From: Luscinia megarhynchos
Lineage: Eukaryota; Chordata; Aves; Passeriformes; Turdidae
Direction of reading: 5' to 3'
Assembly: GCA_034336665.1 (NCBI GenBank)
Contig: CM067584.1
Coordinates: 3,782,001-3,846,000, forward strand
Length of the DNA: 64,000 bases
A model generated the notes under the pieces. It had not been told where the DNA came from and did no database searches. It saw only the letters and a list, made by a program, of their open reading frames with translations. Position numbers and translations under genes: made by a program. Numbering within the stretch: the stretch's first letter is position 1; the number at the start of each line of letters is the position of its first letter. Positions 32,846 through 45,155 of the stretch are shown piece after piece.

Positions 32846-35800
32846 ATTTTTGCTGCACAGAGGGACACATCACAGCCTGGATTTGCTGAGAATTGGTGGT
32901 AATGGGAGGAGAGGGCATTATTTATTTATTTTTTTAATGGCATGCTAACCTTAAAAATCTGTTGTGAGGTTAAAGGGAAAAGCTGTCGCTTTGGACAGGT
33001 GGTTCTTGTAAAGAGGTGATCTTTTAAAGTGCATGTCAGAGTCTGGGCAGAGATAAAGCTGTAGCACAGGTGAGTGCTGGGACTCTTCTGGTGTCTGTCA
33101 CAGGGCTTTAAAATCCCACTCAGAGCTCGCACTTGGAGAGGCACTTGCTTGGTTTTAATATGAGACACATGCAGCAAATACCTGCTTCAAATAGAAATGA
33201 CCCCTGGAATGTAGAGCACAGAAAGCACAGCCGTGCTCTCGCACACCTTGGGGTGTCCCTGTGGGTCAGGGGGATCAAAGCACAACTGCTCCTGCTCTTC
33301 TTGGGAAGGAGCCTTTGCTTGTTGTAAATTCGTGTGATTCCCTCTGGGATCAGGTGTTCCACGTTCTCCAAGGGGATGGAGAGAGAGAAATGTCCTTGAG
33401 GAGCCACTGCAGAGCTGCCCAACAGATCCCTGCTCAATCCTGGAATAAAGCTGGGGAAGCAGCAAGTCCTGCTGAAGGGAAACCCAAACAACTTCTTCGA
33501 GGTGCAATTTGGAGAGAGTGTGAACTCCCCACAAAAATGCACCAGAATCTCAACTCTCCCTCTCTCCCTTTTCTTCCCCCCACAATGTTTTTAGAGCGTG
33601 CAGGGGCTGGGGGAGCAGAGGAGCCCCGTGCCTTTGAAATGCTGTTTGCTGCAGACAGTGCAGAGAATCTCAGTTATTAACAGCCTCTCACAAGACAGTT
33701 ATTTTTGGAGTGGCCTCTGAGGAGGCAACCTCTTGGAATCGAGCTCATTTATTCTGCGTTTCACTGTCCTGCCATTTCCTGCAGAGAGAGGGGAAAAGTG
33801 AAACCACATGTTTGGAGGAGCGAGCGTAGGAAACCCCACTGAAGACAAATGACTGCTCCTCTCCCCTGGCAATTAGTCAGGGCCGGGCTGGGTGCCAGCC
33901 CAGGTGTTCCCAACCCTGTATAAATTTGCCAAAGAACAATGAAAATAGCAGCTGATTGTGCTGACAGATTCTTCTGGTAATTTCCTGTTGTTTGGCATCT
34001 TCAGGTTACTTTCCCACAATTATGGGTCCTGATGAAATCCTGGGCCTTCAAATCCACTTTTTTCACTGGGAACAGAGTAGTTGTGTGTGTGTAGACCAAC
34101 CCTCTGCTCTCCAACCCCTCACTCCCAGATGTTTTAATTTAATTCATTTTGTAAAATACATCTTTTAATGAATCTGAATTAAAAAAAAAAAAGGAAAAAA
34201 GAACAAAAAATCCCTTTTTGCACCTGTATCATATAGAATTTCTTGGCAGTCCCACTGTGGGTTTTGCCAGGATTTCTGCTTGTTCTGTCACCTAAAGCTG
34301 CCACTTGGAGGATTTTCCTGTGGTGCCTTTAAAATTGGGGCTGGTCAAGGAACACTTGTGGATGGAGCTGAGCCTTGAGCTGCTCGTGGGATAGGAAGCA
34401 GATTTGGCAGCTGGAGGTGCTGGAAAGGTGGTGTTGAAAACAAAGGTGTCTCCAGGATTGGCTCTGAATCTGGGGGAGAAATGGCTCACCCCAAAGAGCC
34501 CCGAGTTTTATTGTTGGGAGAGAAAGGAGGGAAGGCAGACTCGACAGGGCTCTTAAAGCTCTGTGCAATCCAGGCTGTCAGGAAGTTATAAATACTTGTT
34601 TGGGTTTTTTGAGCAACTTGACAGGGTTTTTTTTGAGCTGGAGCAGAGCTGGATGGGCACCAGGGGACATCAACCCCAATTCCTTCCCAGAGCATCCCAA
34701 GGAGAGGGAGAGCAGGGCTGGGGTGTTGGAGCAGAGTGTCTGACAGGGAGGGGGAGTCTGCCCAGCCTCTCTCAGTTATTCCTACAAGATCCATTCCAAG
34801 GGTGACCCTGAGCTCTGAATGGTTTTTTTATATATAGTTTAAATGTGCATTTTGGCAAGATCTGACTTGTGTGTTTTAAAATTAATAGATGTCCTGCCTT
34901 GGCTAGAAAATTTTCTACCTATTTGTTGTCCTTAAAGGGAGGAAATTTTGTATTACTTTTGGGACAGGTGAGTTGTAACTGAGGTTGATTAAAACCACCC
35001 TGCTTTTAAACTCTTTCTCAGAAAATTGCTGGTTTGACCGAGTTAAAATCTCTGCCTTCCCTTAAAAAACCCAAAACTCCCCAAAAAACACGAGTTAGAA
35101 ATCTCTAGGTGGATTCTTCGAGTCTTAATTCCTTTGGAGAAAGGAAGGATAACCATTTCTGCTGGTGGGGACTTTTTCTTTTTGCCTCTTTGCAACTCCC
35201 AGTGCCCAGGTACTAAAGGAATTGTTGAAGAATTGCATCCAGTGTCCCAAATTGTTCCCTTCTTTGAGGCCACTCATGCGAACAGTTCACAAAAGCATTC
35301 TCTGCCTCCCTCTACCATCCATCCCACTGTGACATTCCTTGGGAGCCATCTCTGCTCCTCCCAGGAGCTCCCTGGCCATGCTGGCAGGGACCATCACAGC
35401 TCTCTCAGTGATAAAGGCTGCTCCCAAGGAATTCCCATGTGGATTCCACTGAGCAGGTTTAGGAAAAGCAGGGAAATCATGTTGTGAAACTCCCCCCCTC
35501 CCCTCACCTCCTGGTTTGCATCAAAAAACTGTTTTGGGTGGAAATCTTCTCCCAGCTGGAGTGTCACCTTCTGTTCAGGTCTCCTAAAATTAGACTGAGA
35601 ATCTTCTCTCACTTCAGCAAATCTGAGCTGTCTGCCTGACAGGAATTATCCTTCTGGAGCAGAGATGGGCAGCTTGGAGGGGCTCTCTGGAGATGGGAAA
35701 GCCCAGCCATGGTCCCCAGGCTCTGGGTGAAGAGGGAGAACACGTGGGAAGTGTGAGAAGGTTGGAAATGCTTCTCCCACAGGCAGGATTTGCAGTCTGT

Positions 35801-35920
35801 GGTGGGAATCCACCTTCCAGGACCATTCCAGGGTTTGGCTCTGGGGAGCTGCTGGTTCTCAACCCTCTCAGGCTGATTCAAAGGCAATTAGAACCTTGGT
35901 GCTAATTATTGTATAACCAT

Positions 35921-35995
35921 GAGATGGGCTGGGTTGGAAGGGACCCTAAAAACCACTGGGTGGGATTTAAGGTCCCTTCCAACCCAAACCATCTC
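35921..35995. mobile_element. Palindrome of two CR1 3' tails (fold-back)
   Basis: The left arm 35921-35950 reads as an antisense CR1 3' tail (gggttggaagggaccctaaa). The right arm 35966-35995 reads as a sense CR1 3' tail (tttaaggtcccttccaaccc). The arms are reverse complements at 27 of 30 positions with a 15-base loop. Both are 3' terminal CR1 sequence, facing outward. Confidence 0.88.
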
Positions 35996-36284
35996 TTGAT
36001 TTCTTTTCCAATTCCTCTGGTGATGAATTCTCCCTCCCCCTTTCCTCCCTGTTTCCCAGGGCAAGGACATTCCCTCCCAGTGCTTGTCCAGTTCTTCATG
36101 GCCACCAGTTCTGGGTGTATTTATGGTTTCCAAATGCTTAAAACAAATACTTTAAACAATACTTTAAACTTTGTTGGGTTCTGCCTGAGCTGGTGCAGAG
36201 ACGTTGAACGGGGATCTCTCAGGATCTGCTCCTGATTCTTTTACACACTTCATGCATTACTTTGGACAGCTCTGGGCCTCCATT

Positions 36285-36520
36285 TTATGGACTCATGGAA
36301 TTGGTGAAGTTGGAAAAGACCTTTAAGATCATCAAGTCCAAGTGGGAACCCAGCCATGGCCACTGTTAAAACATCCTCAAGTGCAGGGTTGGTGACTCCA
36401 CCGCTGCCCAGGGCAGCCCGTTACAATGTTTTAGGACAATTTTAATGACAAAAATAATTATAAATATCTGATCTAAACCTTCCCTGGCCCAACTTGAGTC
36501 CATTTCCTCTGACACAGAGA
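36285..36520 (-). mobile_element. CR1 LINE 3' fragment
   Basis: The + strand reads catggaattggtgaagttgg, aaaagacctttaagatcatc, aagtccaagtgggaacccag, then ctgcccagggcagcccgtta, and later cccaacttgagtccatttcc. It belongs to an older CR1 subfamily with the gatcatcaagtccaa form. Confidence 0.8.
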
Positions 36521-36818
36521 CAGAATCTCTGTCCCAAACACTGCTTCAAAATGCCCAGAACAAAGAGATTGGTGCCAGAGCTGAGCATTTTTATTCCAAT
36601 TAAATGAGAACAGAGATGTTTAAGACCTGATTTTGATCTCTCTTGTGACATAATTCTGTGCCTGTTGGTTCTAAGTGGACAAAATGGTGCAGAATAGGTC
36701 ATAAATTCACCCCTAAATGACCAAATCTGAGAATTTTGTGTGAAAAGAACCCCCTGGAGCAGGTGCTCAGTAGAGCAGGAGACTGAAACATCAGTCTGGG
36801 TGAGCTGTGCTGGAGGTG

Positions 36819-37500
36819 TGTCTTGGGTTGCAATACAGGATGACCAAAAGTCTGGATTCTATCACCAGCTGTTAAACCAGCTGGGGCAGTGCTCTTTATC
36901 TCTGTGGGAGGTATCTCCTGTTAATGGGCATCTTTAAACCAGCTGGGCAATCATCTTTATCTTCCCACAGCCCATCCTCCCTCCAGGAGATATCTCCTGT
37001 TCATGGCCATTGAGTCCCAGGGCATGACTGATAAAATTACATCATCCCACTGGGAGATGCTCCACCCAGGGGAGGAGCCAAACATTTCCTACCCAGATAA
37101 AAACTGAGATTTTGGACAGCAAGTTACTTTCTTTCCACTGGATTCCATAGGAACACCAGACCCTTCCACATCATCCCTGGAGCTTCAGAGGAAAACTGCA
37201 CCTTCTACAGGAGCCACTGCAGGAGGATGCAGCCACCATTGAATGGGACTGCTGCCAACACCCTGCCGGACTGACGGGTGTCAGCTTGGGTTCTGACTCT
37301 GGCAGTGGTTTGGGGATTGTTCTGTGTAATATTGTATTTCTATTTTAATTTTCCTAAAACAACTGTTATTCCTATTCCCATATCTTTTCCTGAGAACCCC
37401 TTAATTTCAAAATGATAATAATTTGGATTTAAGGGGTTTACATTCTCCATTTCAAAGAGACTCAATTTCTTAGCAGACACCTGTCCTCCAAACCAGGACA
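36819..37500 (+). mobile_element. Solo LTR family B, copy 1 (ERVL-like)
   Basis: Begins tgtcttgggttgcaatacag and ends ccaaaccaggaca, flanked by a perfect 5-base target duplication aggtg (36814-36818 and 37501-37505), the size typical of ERVL elements. U3 holds two tandem copies of an aaaccagctgggg...ggagatatctcctgtt unit. A gataaaa TATA-like box at 37096-37102 follows a GC-rich ggggaggagcc. The 3' part has ttattcctattcccatatct. A diverged copy lies on the opposite strand at 44433-45150. No internal retroviral sequence is present, so recombination between LTRs has probably removed it. Confidence 0.92.
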
Positions 37501-37505
37501 AGGTG

Positions 37506-38112
37506 TCACCTCCCAAACACCCCCCCAGCCCAACCCTGCAGCAGCTGAGGAGGTGAAAGGGCCTTTATAAGGATTTTACTTGCACCAACTGGGATTTTTA
37601 TTCTGGTCTTAATTCAGTGCAAAAAAAATGCTGCTTTCAGGACTTCTCAAGGAATTTGATCAGCCAGCTCCCCATAAAATGGAGGTAACTGGAATCTGAA
37701 CCCTGGTGGCTGCAGTAAAAATGAGTGTTGGGGGCTTGATCTTGTTAGACAACAACACTGCTAAAGTGGGGCATGGGGGTTTTCTTTGTTCAAGAAGTTT
37801 CCTGGTTCCTGAGGAGTTTTCTGGGTTTAAATCAAACTAAGTTTTGTAATACTGAAATGATTTTGTAATACTGAAAAACATCCAGGCCTTCCCCAACAAC
37901 AGCAGGCTGGGGAGTTAAAGTGAAGTTTTCTCTTCAGAAAAATATCTTAAAAGAGAGTTGGTCTTAACAAAATAAAAGAAAAGAAACTTTTTTATTAGAC
38001 TTTCTGTGAAGTGCAGCATCCTAGCAGAGTCCAACTGTGTTTCTAGAAAATATTGGGAAGATTAATGTACTTTGTATGAGCTAAGTAAGATAATTCATTA
38101 TAACTCCTGATT
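37506..38112. other. Intergenic DNA, no gene seen
   Basis: Unique AT-rich sequence between a solo LTR and a CR1 copy, with nothing recognisable. Confidence 0.4.
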
Positions 38113-38240
38113 ATCCTGGAATGGTTTGGGTTGGGAGGGACCTTAAATCCCATCCAGTGCCAACCCTGCCATGGGCAGGGACAGCTCCCACAGTCCCAGG
38201 GTGCTCCAAGCCCCTTCCAGCCTGGCCTGGGACACTTGCA
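38113..38240 (-). mobile_element. CR1 LINE 3' fragment
   Basis: The + strand reads gaatggtttgggttgggagg, gaccttaaatcccatccagt, ccatgggcagggacagctcc and cttccagcctggcctgggac, then ends at an A-run. Confidence 0.9.
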
Positions 38241-39065
38241 AAAAAAATAATTTCCTGCTCTTGCAAGAATTTAATTGAATTTTGTGAGTGGAAAGAGTGG
38301 GATGGGAAAAACTCACTGGGAAGTTATTCCTGTATTTGGGATTTCAGCTTCTCAGCCTTAGCAAGTCGGAGTGTTTAGGAAACAAGCAAAACATGCTTTA
38401 AAATGATGAACACAATAATTTTTCCCCAGTAGGAATTCCCACCCCAGATCTGCTTCTTTCAGCTGTAGAATTTGGTACATAATTTTCTCTGGTGTCTTGG
38501 AAAAGAAAAAAACAGTGCAAAACCCCCCAAAAATTCACGTCCTGTGAATGGGATGTTTTCAAGGTGTGCTTGCAACTTCTGAATGTTTTGAAATTACTTT
38601 CCTGAAGAGATCCATGTTAAATATATTACATAATATCTGTTAAAATTATCATAGGAATCCTTCTGGATTTGTCCCTGTAAGAAAGATCAGGCTCTTCCCT
38701 CCCTGTTTGTGCATTAATGTTCTTCCAGTAACTTTCAGCCTCAGGCTTGTGACCTCTGAACACAAACTCAAAAATTAATGATTTTCTCCTCTTTTTTCAA
38801 GCCAGTGCCTGCGTTTCTTCAAGTCACTTATCATGTGTCACATGACAAATGAGCTTCTGGAGCACTGAAACTTCTAAGAATATTATTTTTCATCTTTTTT
38901 ACTCTGCCCTGTCTGAAAAACAATGCAGTGCCTCTTAGTCTTGGACAGAAAGCTGAGGTAGAGAAAATCCTTGAGGCTGCAGTGAATGCCTGTAGCTGTG
39001 CAGTGCCTTTTAGGTGTCATTTCACCTTTTTAGCTGCTGGTTCTAAAGATGAATATTTTCTTGAT

Positions 39066-39302
39066 TAATTAAGTTTGGAAAAGACCTCCAACTTCACCCA
39101 TTCAGTCTTCGACCAAATCCCACCATGCCCAGTCTATCATCTTGGGAAATCCAGGTATTTTTGGACACCTTCAGAGACAAGGACTCAAACCTCTGTGGGC
39201 AGCCCCTTCCAATGTTTAACAACACTTTCCCATGAAGAAATTCCAACCTGAACTTCTCCTTGCTCAATTTGAGATTATTTCTCCTTGTACTATCATAGCT
39301 GT
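39066..39302 (-). mobile_element. CR1 LINE fragment
   Basis: The + strand reads agtttggaaaagacctccaa, tttttggacaccttcagaga, ctgtgggcagccccttccaa and tgaacttctccttgctcaat. It is diverged and reverse oriented. Confidence 0.8.
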
Positions 39303-39454
39303 CTGTAAATGGAAAAAGAAAATGTTTATTGTTGGGATCCAGCCTTCAGCTGAGTGTTTGGTGTTTGTCTGGGTGTCTGTGTGTGCAGGACATGGAGTGG
39401 GGTGTCCCAGCTGGATTTGCATCACGGAGTGTGTCCATCCGCTCTGGAAGAGTT

Positions 39455-39662
39455 CATGGAATCACAGAATGGTTTTTGGAAGGGACCTTAAAGCTCATCC
39501 TGTTCCAAACCCAGCACCTCCCACTGTCCCAGGTTGCTCCAAGCCCTGTCCAGCCTGGCTTTGGACACTTCCAGGGATCCAGGAGCAGCCACAGCTCCTT
39601 TGGGAATTCCATCCCAGCCCCTCCTCACCCTCCCAGTCAGGAATTTCTCCCTGTGAGTTCAG
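39455..39662 (-). mobile_element. CR1 LINE 3' fragment
   Basis: The + strand reads catggaatcacagaatggtt, ttggaagggaccttaaagct, ccaagccctgtccagcctgg, ggaattccatcccagcccct and gaatttctccctg. Close to consensus. Confidence 0.92.
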
Positions 39663-42218
39663 CAGTGCCTCACTGGAATTCAGGAAATCACAAACCACGT
39701 GGGCACTGGAGAACTTCTGAACCTTTTCCTGGGTGTGGGCACTGGAGCTGTGCTGCTGGGGAAGGGATTTGGGGTTTTCCTGCCTTTCCCCTGGAATGCC
39801 CTGACCTGCTCTGTGTTTGTGCAGTTTTGCTGTGGCTTCACCCCTGGGCTGAACTTCAGCCGAGCGCTGAGGTTCCCTCTGAAACACTTCCATTAGGGAT
39901 AAAAAAACCAAGATTGATGTGATATTAATGGCAAATCTGGGAGCTAAGTTTTATTTCCAAAGTGAAAAATCTGACTGTAGGTGAATCTGTTCCAGAGCTG
40001 TCCAGTTTGACTTATCTGAAAGGGAATCACTTATCAGCAAGGCAGGTGTTTTTCGCTGGATTTCACTCCAAGTCCCTGAAAATCATTACTCGTGACTGAA
40101 AATCTTGTTCTTGTGTTTTAAATTTTCCTTTTCCCCTCTTTTTTCTTTTTTTTCTCTCCCCTCCCTCTCAATTTCCGAAGCTGAGCAGCCAAATGTTGGG
40201 AATTACTGGTCTCTCAGAGACACGGAAGATTTTCAAATGGTTTTCATGTTTTTTGGAACAGTTTACATTTGGCTGATCTCTTTTAGTAGGAATTCTTGGA
40301 TTTCCAACATCCCCCCCTCCTTTTTCTCTTTGCAGTTATGAAAACCAGGTTTGCTGCCTTGGGGGAAGGGAGAGGAGCTGAGGAAAGCAAGGCTGGGAAG
40401 CAGAAGATGAATTTATTCTGACTTTATCTTTATTTCATTCTCCCGAGTTAAATTCTACCCTGCTTCTCTGTGGCCAGCTGGTTTGAATCACTCCAAGAGA
40501 ACACTATTTATTAAGTGTCTGTTTCAGGCAGTGTCAAATCCTTCAGCTCCTGCTCTATTCTCCATTGTAAGCAGGAACATCAGTAGCCCAGGTGGGCTTT
40601 GAAAAGCTTTGGAAAGTAGGGAGGTGAGAATCTATTTATTACTTACTGTGGATCTCAGTAGACAGAGACTCCAATTAAAGCAGGAAGCTGACACAATTTG
40701 CCAACTCCTTCCAAGCAGAGGATGCAAAATGAGGGAATAAAAAATTAAATAAAATACCCCAAACTTCTCTGCGTTCTCTGCCACAGCCTAGAACTGTAAT
40801 TCCTCTGTGCTTTGCTTTTTTTCTTGCCTCTTTTTGTGAACAGTGAATGCAGAAAGCAGTGGGGGGGTTTGGTTGGTTGGGCTTCCAGGGCACAGGTGAT
40901 GGAAAAATCCAGGAGCCAGTGGAAAACCATCAAATTCTTTTACTACAGGACTTGATCCCCCTTTATCTCTGTGCCTGAAGTAAATTAATTTACACTTCTG
41001 AAACTGATAATTGACATCGTTGTAACTCAATTGTAATTTAAGATTACGATCAGATTTACAGTATCTTGTTTTTAGAGCATCAAATAATATTTATGTTGCT
41101 GTTTGGCCAAATCCACAGAAGATATCAAAACCAGATTATTTATTGTAGCAACAAATGTGTGCATTGCAAATGCACCAAAGAGCAGGAGGAAAGTAAAAAA
41201 AGGAATAAATAAAAATTTCCTGATTTTTACTTGTGTCTGCTGACATCTAATTCAGAGATCACAGAATCTGCAGCAGCTCTGGTAACTTCTGATTTCCTTT
41301 TCACAAATCCCAGTTCTGCCCAAGGTAGCTCCTGTAATCTCATTCAAAACAGTTTGATTTGTAGAAATAAAGTGGGTTTTTTAAATAAAATATTGTTTTG
41401 TGTATGACATACCTGCTTTCAGACTAAGGCTGGTTAAATCTAGAAGTTATTCACATGCTTATTTTTATTGCAACTTTGATTTTTCTATAGCATTTCACCC
41501 TCTGCTAAACTGCTTTGGAAACAAAGCAGAATAAAACAGGGAAGAAAAAAAAAAGAAAGAGAGAAAAAAACCCCACCCATCATCAAAATTTCAACTCTGG
41601 ATGTTTTCCAGTAAACTATTCCTGAATGAAAGCAGTGTTCTGTCTTCAGTGTGACTCTAATGGAGATAAATCAGAGCATTCAGTTATTCAGAGAAATCTT
41701 TAAAGGAGGGGGAAAAACCCCAAAAAAAGAGTGATCCTGATCATTAGCATTTATTTAGCAGCTCAGGAGGAATCTGTGTCTGGTGAAGCACAAAGTGAAG
41801 CTGCTGGTGCTCAAGAAGGAAAAACTCTCCCTGTACTTTTTATTCTCTTTTTTTTTCTGGAAAAGGATGTAAAATATTTGTGTTAAACCCTATCCGTGCA
41901 TTCTGGTGCAATACAAAATAGTTTTTATTTCTTCTCCCGACCTCCTTTTCTTCAAAACCTTTTCTTCAATCAAAAATAAATTCAAGATGCTGCATAAGGA
42001 AATTTGTTTGAAGCCTTTTCCCACACTTACACTTGTGTAGTTCCTTCTTGCACCTGTTGTTCAAACATTATTTTAAGAGCTTTGCTCAGGATTTGAAGCT
42101 TTCCCAAGCTTTGAAATGCTTCAAATTCAGCTACAATTTTTTCTGCCATTGGTGTCAATCTGTGAAATAAATACATAAAAATACTGAGAACTGTAGAAAG
42201 AGTGGCATGAAAATAAAA
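39663..42218. other. Intergenic DNA, no gene seen
   Basis: AT-rich sequence. Segment 40980-41170 (ctgataattgacatcgttgt, aagattacgatcagattt) is unique and could be a conserved element. A/T homopolymer runs are frequent. No coding signal is visible. Confidence 0.45.
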
Positions 42219-42401
42219 GAATCAGGGAATCACAGAATGGTTTGGGGTGGAAGGGACCTTAAAGATAATCCAGCTCCAACTCTGACCAAAATTTCCCTTT
42301 TTCAAACAAATTCAGAGAAAGTTACAGAGGCTGGATAAAACAGATGACGATTTTTAAATTTTTTTGAGGCATTTAAATAACTTTTGGTACTTCACAGGTA
42401 T
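42219..42401 (-). mobile_element. CR1-tailed repeat, copy 1 (unrecognised body)
   Basis: The left end is an antisense CR1 3' tail (cacagaatggtttggggtgg aagggacc). After ccagctccaactctgaccaa it leaves the usual CR1 order, and the following bases (ttcaaacaaattcagagaaa, ctggataaaacagatgac, catttaaataac) are shared with 62203-62385. Either a CR1 variant or a separate element using a CR1 tail; the body is not recognised and no tRNA promoter boxes are evident. Confidence 0.7.
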
Positions 42402-44432
42402 TGATAATATTGGGAATTATTATCTTTTAAAGCAGATTGGAGAGAATTTTTAATCAGTTTATGGGGTGGCTGCACTGAAGTCATTGGAGCCACTGGGGGT
42501 AACTTTGCTCTGCAGTCAGGTGTAATCTGATTTTGGGGCACTTTAAGGACTCCTGACTCCCAGAAACTTCTGTAAGAGCTGAAAATGATCCCAGTGGTTT
42601 TACTGGGAATTCTCTGTTTGATAGATCTGCAGCTGGATCGGTTTGAGCATCATCTGAGGTCCAAACATTTTAATGCAACCAATTTTGGGGGTGTTTTGTT
42701 GAGGGAGAGCTGGTGTGGTCCACACCAGTTCAGGAATTATTGAATTCCTGATAAATAAACCACACCAATTCAGGAATTATTGAAACCCACCAGCACAGGG
42801 AGAGGACTTCATTATTCACACACATCTCCTCCACTTGACATTTCTGCAACCTTGTGTCATCCTGCAGCATATCCTCTTCAGATTAACAGCAATTCATCAT
42901 TAATCCATTTGAATAATACTTTTTTTTTTTTTCCAATGGAAAGAGACAGAAAACATCTGCATATTGAGTAATATTAGCTGCAGTTTGTGTCTCAAGTGAG
43001 CCTAACTGACAACCCTCATTTGTTATGACTGTGGAGGCTTAATTGGGTTGACGTAGGATTTGGACTTTATGAAAGGAGAAACAGTTGAAAATCTTTCTCC
43101 CCACCAAAAAAAAAAAAAAAAAAAAAATCCACCACAAAACAATTTTAGAATGGGAAAAAGCAAGGAGAGGAGCAATGGAGGAGAAAAAAAGAGATTGACT
43201 ATGTAAAATAACAACAGTGAGATGTCCTGGTAAGGCCCAAACATTCAGGAGGTGTTTTAATAACGATGCTTAAATGAGAGATTAGTTATTAAGCCATATG
43301 GTTTGGATTACAGCTCTCATCTTTTGTTTCCTGCTTATGCTGTCAGGCATTAATGTGATTGTTTTGATTCTTTAATGCCTTAATGCATCATTCCTCCCGT
43401 GCATTAGGATAATAACTTTGGTCCTCCAAAGGGCAGTGCTGCCATTCATTACTCTTCTGGTTTTTTGGCTGGCCAGGGACGTGGAAATGACTTAGGGAAA
43501 TATTCCATGTTCCAGCATTTCTGGAGGCAGCGTGGGGAGATCACCCAGGAAACCTGAAGGGCACCAAAGCTCCTCTGGGGCTGTGCTGGTGGCACTTGTG
43601 TCATGCCCAGCCAGGGTAAAAAACCCTCCTGCTCCAAGGAAATGGGTTTGGGCTCAGCTCTGCACCAGCTTCCAGGTGGTTCCTCATGGCACATCAGGAA
43701 AATCGTGTGTTCAGTTGCATCTGTGTGTGAAAGAGCATGGTTTGATATTAAAACACATCTTTTATTCATTAACAGAAGTCGCTTTTTGGGTGAATCACAG
43801 CAGTAACCACCCACCAGCAGAGGCTGGTTCTGATCTGCTGCTGCTCAGGAGCTCTGAAATCAAAGTGCTCCATGAAGTTGGATTTTACAGAGCATTTACA
43901 AAGCACTTTACCCCGGTGAGAGCTGAGATTTCTCATTAAATGGTCATGTCTGGGAATTGTCCATTCTGGTCACCCTTCACAGCAGACGACTTTCAGTTCA
44001 TCCAAGCAGAGTCAATTGTGGAGCTGATTTCATAAAGAAGAGTTAATTTTTTTGTGTTCTAATAAATCAGAGCAGTAGTGAAACAGGCAGCTTTATTTTG
44101 GTGCAAAGACTTGACCTTGAAATGATAAAGTTTTGATAATTTGCAAGAGTTTTGATTAAATTACTAATTTCGGGTGCCTGCGTATGTGCACAGAGCAAAG
44201 AGGCAAAACAGACACAAACAAAATATTAAATCATAAACAGTCCTTAGCAACTGGGACTTGAAAAAAATCAACACAATTTCTTCAGGGCAATTTGGACATA
44301 TTTTTCTAATGGGGTTATTCCCATTTTTACCTTCTGAAAGCCACCCTGAGATTCCCCATGGTGCTAAAGCTCCACCTGCCACCAGCCAAGGTTGTGGGGC
44401 AGCAACAAGGCAGCGAGTCAGAGGTGAAATGT
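42402..44432. other. Intergenic DNA, no gene seen
   Basis: Holds a 23-base A-run at about 43106-43128 and a candidate conserved block at 43225-43450, listed separately. No gene is recognised. Confidence 0.45.
43225..43450. promoter_or_regulatory. Candidate conserved enhancer-like element
   Basis: Unique sequence dense in homeodomain and POU-type ATTA/ATGC motifs: gagattagttattaagcc, ggcattaatgtgattg, tttaatgccttaatgcatca and gcattaggataataac. There are no mobile-element marks. This composition is common in conserved non-coding elements near developmental genes such as EBF2. Only a cross-species alignment can decide. Confidence 0.3.
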
Positions 44433-45150
44433 TGTCCGGGTTTGGAGGACAGGTGTCTGCCAATAAAGGCAGGAGCTTCTCTTTGAAATGAAGAATTTAA
44501 ACCCCCATCTTCCAAATTAATATTATAATTTGAAATTAAGGGGTTCTCAGGAAAAGGTATGGGAATTAGGAATAACAGTTCCTTAATAGGAGAATTAAAA
44601 TAGAAATGCAGTGTTACACAGAACAATCCCAAACCACTGCCAGAGTCAGAATCCAAGCTGACACCCGTCAGTCAGGCAGGGTGTTGGCAGCAGTCCCATT
44701 CAATGGTGGCTGCATCCTCCTGCAGTGGCAGGTGTGGTTCAGCTGGAGCAGTGCTCCTGTAGAAGGTGCAGTTTCCTCTGAAGGTCCAGGGATGATATGG
44801 AAGGGTCTGGTTTTCCTCTGGAATCCAGTGGAAAAGGCTGCTCTGGTGTTCCAAATCTCAGTTTTTATCTGGGTAGGAAATATTTGGCTCCTCCCCTGGG
44901 TGGAACATCTCTCAGTGGGATGATGTAATTTTATCAGTCATGCCCTGGGACTCAATGGCCATGAACAGGAGATATCTGCTGGAGGGAGGATGGGCTGTGG
45001 AAAGATAAAGATGATTGCCCCAGCTGGTTTAAAGCTGGCCCATTAGCAGATAATATGTGCCAGGAGATCAGGGTCACTGCCCCACCCTGCTGCAGCAGAT
45101 GGGGACAGAATTCACATTTCTGTCCACATCCTGCATTTCAGCCCAAGACA
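44433..45150 (-). mobile_element. Solo LTR family B, copy 2 (antisense)
   Basis: The + strand begins tgtccgggtttggaggacag and ends tttcagcccaagaca, the reverse complement of copy 1 along its length (gcatcctcctgcagtgg, gggatgatgtaattttatca, gccctgggactcaatggcca). Flanks aatgt (44428-44432) and aatgc (45151-45155) may be a 5-base target duplication with one change. The U3 repeats are more decayed than in copy 1. Confidence 0.88.
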
Positions 45151-45155
45151 AATGC

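Larger units (their letters stand above)
31196..35920. other. Intergenic DNA, no gene seen
   Basis: Includes an AT-rich inverted repeat (31841-31916), an ACACAAAAT-type tandem (32705-32845) and two unique blocks of candidate conserved DNA: 31960-32265 (gctgccaattataatcagag, aaataaacaaattaaac) and 33680-33990 (tggcaattagtcaggg, ctgtataaatttgccaaag). No gene is recognised; forward and reverse frames of up to 140 codons around 33100-33680 have no recognisable domain. Confidence 0.5.
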
